Assembly (NCBI RefSeq): GCF_900143645.1
Contig: NZ_FRFD01000017.1
Location: forward strand, 1-64,000
Length of the DNA stretch: 64,000 nt
Reading direction: 5' to 3'
From: Anaerocolumna xylanovorans DSM 12503
GTDB taxonomy: Bacteria; Bacillota; Clostridia; Lachnospirales; Lachnospiraceae
The notes beneath the pieces are model-generated. The model did no database searches. It saw nothing but the letters and a program-made list of their open reading frames with translations, and was not told where the DNA came from. Positions within the stretch are counted from its first letter, which is position 1. Each line of letters opens with the position of its first letter. This document shows positions 61,963 through 64,000 of the stretch, piece after piece. Both the position numbers and the translations under genes were made by a program.

Positions 61963-63279
61963 TTATTCCTTGCCTGCAGCCTCATCTGTAATTGCTACAA
62001 AATCATCTACGGCCTTTAATATCTCATCATCTTCCTCAAAAAGATTCATCGTCTTTAAGGTTTCTCTTCTTGCGGAGGTTGCTGCCATCTCTCTTGCAGA
62101 CTTATTATAAGCATTGCTTTGGCTGCCTGCAGCCGGTTTTCTATTTTTATTGTTACTTGCTTTTGAAGAAGAATTATTTGCAGTTTTCTCACTTTTTGTA
62201 TTTTTACTCTGTGAATTCCCCGCCTTAGTAGTTCTTGCTTTACTGCTCTGATTATTCCCTGCACTCTTCTTATTACTATTTTGCCTGTTTTCTTTCTTCT
62301 CTGCAGCAACTGCCTTACCGTTGTTATCAGCATCTATGGTAATGCCGGTACCCTCTGCCTCTTTTCCTAAAAAAACTCTCCAGTCAAATACTGCTTCTAC
62401 GGACCTTATAGCAACTTCAATCATGTCATCGTCAGGTTCTCTGGTAGTCATACCCTGAAGCCACATGCCAGGTTTACTTAAGACTCTTACAGCAACCGTA
62501 TCATTCCTTCCGGCAAAACGGATAAATTCATAGGATACACCGGCAATTACAGGTATCAGTAAGATTCTGCTGGCATAGCGAAGCCAGGTGATATCTGTCC
62601 TTATAAACATAAAGAAAATAATACTGACAAACATTACAAGGAACAAAAAGCTGGTTCCGCATCTTTTATGCTGTCTGGACTGTCCCCTTACATTTTCTAC
62701 GGTGAGGTCATATCCATTTTCAATACAATTGATGGTCTTATGCTCTGCTCCGTGATACATAAATACTCTCTTTATATCCTTAAGCTGGGATATGGCAAAT
62801 ACATACAGTACAAAAAGGGCAATTCTTATAATACCTTCTATAAAGGCTACCAGACTGTCAGAAGCAATGGATTTTCCTAAAAGACCCGCTGCAAAAGCCG
62901 GCAGGACTACAAATATTCCCATAGCCAGTACAATGGCAATAACCATAGTAACAGCCATTAAGATGCTTTCTGTCTTGCCCTTAAAAACCTTCGAAAAGGC
63001 CTTATCAACCTTGGACTCTTTTTTTGCCTCTTCCTCTTCAAAAAAGCTGGCCGAAAAATTCAGCGTCTTTATCCCTATGCCCATGGACTCCGCAAAAGCA
63101 AGTATACCTCTTAGAATGGGAAGCTTCCATATTTTATGCTTTTCCGAGATACTGTTAAAGCTATCCTTCTGTACAACGATTTCGTTATCTGGCTTTCTTA
63201 CCGCTATGGCATAATGATCTTTGTTTTTCATCATTACACCCTCAATAACTGCCTGTCCCCCGATTCCTGATGGTTTCAT
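61963..63279 (-). CDS. DUF1385 family membrane protein
   Basis: The 438-residue protein starts with MKPSGIGGQAVIEGVMM and has the DUF1385 block AVRKPDNEIVVQ, with five or so membrane spans and MYHGAEHKTINCIENG (~200). The C-terminal ~130 residues (~305-438) are a low-complexity, Ser/Asn/Lys-rich extension, unusual for the family (~300 residues). It neighbours prmC and rpmE, a conserved order in Clostridia. Its function is unknown. The start at 63279 follows AAAGG by eight bases. Confidence 0.9.
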   Translation of the reverse strand: MKPSGIGGQAVIEGVMMKNKDHYAIAVRKPDNEIVVQKDSFNSISEKHKIWKLPILRGILAFAESMGIGIKTLNFSASFFEEEEAKKESKVDKAFSKVFKGKTESILMAVTMVIAIVLAMGIFVVLPAFAAGLLGKSIASDSLVAFIEGIIRIALFVLYVFAISQLKDIKRVFMYHGAEHKTINCIENGYDLTVENVRGQSRQHKRCGTSFLFLVMFVSIIFFMFIRTDITWLRYASRILLIPVIAGVSYEFIRFAGRNDTVAVRVLSKPGMWLQGMTTREPDDDMIEVAIRSVEAVFDWRVFLGKEAEGTGITIDADNNGKAVAAEKKENRQNSNKKSAGNNQSSKARTTKAGNSQSKNTKSEKTANNSSSKASNNKNRKPAAGSQSNAYNKSAREMAATSARRETLKTMNLFEEDDEILKAVDDFVAITDEAAGKE

Positions 63280-63341
63280 ATACTTTTCCTTTCTGTGATA
63301 ATCCATGTTTATAACAGGGTTATCCTGTAAACTGCGAATTT

Positions 63342-63381
63342 AAAAATAGGTTGAGATAATTAAACCTCAACCTGTTTTTAA
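63342..63381 (-). terminator. Intrinsic terminator between rpmE and DUF1385 gene
   Basis: AAAAATAGGTTGAG pairs with CTCAACCTGTTTTT (one mismatch). On the minus strand it has T tracts after the stem. It lies just after the rpmE stop and would limit readthrough into DUF1385. Confidence 0.8.
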
Positions 63382-63401
63382 CACATAGTAGTATTGTCAT
63401 T

Positions 63402-63611
63402 CTATTGTTCCTGATTAAGACCATATCTGCGGTTGAACTTATCAATAGCACCGCGAGCTGCCGCAGCTTTCTGCTGTCCGGTATAGAAAGAATGGCACTT
63501 AGAACAGATTTCTACGTGAATATCACTCTTTGTTGAACCTGTAACAAATTCATTGCCACAGTTGCAAACTACTTTTGCCTGATAGTACTTCGGATGTATT
63601 CCCTCTTTCAT
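63402..63611 (-). CDS. rpmE: 50S ribosomal protein L31
   Basis: The 69-residue protein has the zinc-binding form, [15 protein letters not shown] (~14-28) and [13 protein letters not shown] (~36-48), four cysteines in all. It is the zinc-type L31. AGGTG precedes ATG. It lies downstream of rho, in the order found in many Firmicutes. Confidence 0.96.
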   Translation of the reverse strand: MKEGIHPKYYQAKVVCNCGNEFVTGSTKSDIHVEICSKCHSFYTGQQKAAAARGAIDKFNRRYGLNQEQ

Positions 63612-63725
63612 GCTTTCACCTCTTTACAAACAAATATAATTTTTTGAAAGTTGACAAATGTCAAACTAATATCATCATTAAAACAGCTTTCTCATTATAA
63701 CATAGGTTATTTACGTTTGCAAGTC

Positions 63726-64000
63726 CTAATTCGTTAATTTCGTCTTTTTTACTATTTCGATAAATTCTGCATTTGTCTTCGTCTTAATAAACATATCAAT
63801 GATTCTCTCTACCGCATCATCGGATTTCATACTGTTAAAGGCCTTTCGCATCAGATAGGTCGCTTCCATTTCCGGCTGCGTTAACAGCAAGTCATCCCTT
63901 CTGGTACTGGACTTCGGTAAATCTATGGCAGGGAAGATTCTTTTCTCGGAAAGGTTTCTGTCTAACACAAGTTCCATGTTACCGGTTCCTTTAAACTCTT
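63726..64000 (-). CDS. rho: Transcription termination factor Rho, C-terminal part (partial)
   Basis: The frame begins outside the window and ends with a stop at 63726. Its visible end has EFKGTGNMELVLDRNLSEKR and FPAIDLPKSSTRRDDLLL, then the C-terminal helix, which are conserved in Rho. Rho is a hexameric ATP-dependent RNA helicase that ends transcription. Only ~91 residues are seen. Confidence 0.95.
   Translation of the reverse strand, partial: EFKGTGNMELVLDRNLSEKRIFPAIDLPKSSTRRDDLLLTQPEMEATYLMRKAFNSMKSDDAVERIIDMFIKTKTNAEFIEIVKKTKLTN

Overview
The window looks like chromosomal DNA of a Gram-positive, anaerobic member of the Clostridia, most likely family Lachnospiraceae. This is inferred from several things: strong AGGAGG-type ribosome binding sites throughout, DUF4474 and DUF6145 family proteins, a cytosolic cellobiose phosphorylase, an OadB-type sodium pump subunit, an LTA-synthase-like sulfatase, and moderately AT-rich DNA with many stem-loop terminators. 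No transposase, integrase, phage module or CRISPR array was seen. No tRNA was recognised. Apart from the first ~45 bases (the 5' end of a leftward 16S rRNA gene), the window is protein-coding with short spacers.

Layout. Bases 1-705 hold the start of an rRNA operon and three tandem promoters, each with exact 17-base spacing. At 0.7-11.9 kb come a HEAT-methyltransferase fusion, a riboswitch-like leader with terminator in front of an oadB-type gene and its tiny partner, a flavin NADH oxidase/CoA-disulfide-reductase family protein, a DUF4474 protein paired with a metallophosphoesterase, a chemoreceptor, a 2-hydroxyacid dehydrogenase and a 4Fe-4S protein. At 12-15.7 kb are a secreted CAP protein, a cation-efflux protein and an acetyltransferase.

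From 15.7 to 28 kb lies a sugar-catabolism region: a TIM-barrel isomerase, a collapsed Gfo/Idh dehydrogenase remnant, a ROK repressor, an RpiB-type isomerase, a cyclase-family hydrolase, a ribose-type ABC importer (permease, ATPase, lipoprotein), an FGGY kinase, a transketolase split into two genes, and a divergent RpiR-type regulator. The logic is import, isomerisation, phosphorylation and transketolase cleavage of a short or branched sugar. D-apiose is one candidate substrate, but this is not proven.

From 28 to 42.4 kb are a paired ABC exporter, a ProXp-like editing protein, a DUF188 protein, an ECF transporter S component, a serine hydrolase, a methyltransferase whose 3' end has been invaded by a repeat, adenine deaminase, cellobiose phosphorylase, a membrane-anchored protein of unknown function, and asd. 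From 42.7 to 57.7 kb are housekeeping genes (dusB, coaX, birA, argF), cell-envelope genes (LiaF-like, LTA-synthase-like, patatin, NfeD/SPFH pair), an rRNA-type methyltransferase, a peptidase-like membrane protein and a membrane-bound LuxR regulator. The last stretch has a lipoprotein, an APH(3')-like kinase, a broken alpha/beta hydrolase and the conserved block prfA-prmC-DUF1385-rpmE-rho.

The most unusual feature is a family of dispersed, non-coding, two-hairpin elements. They lie directly in front of the start codons of at least seven unrelated genes, and one copy lies inside the 3' end of a methyltransferase gene. Stem sequences differ between copies but stay base-paired, while linkers and tails (GGCAGT, ATGCATGGG, GTTAGTGTGAAA) are shared.
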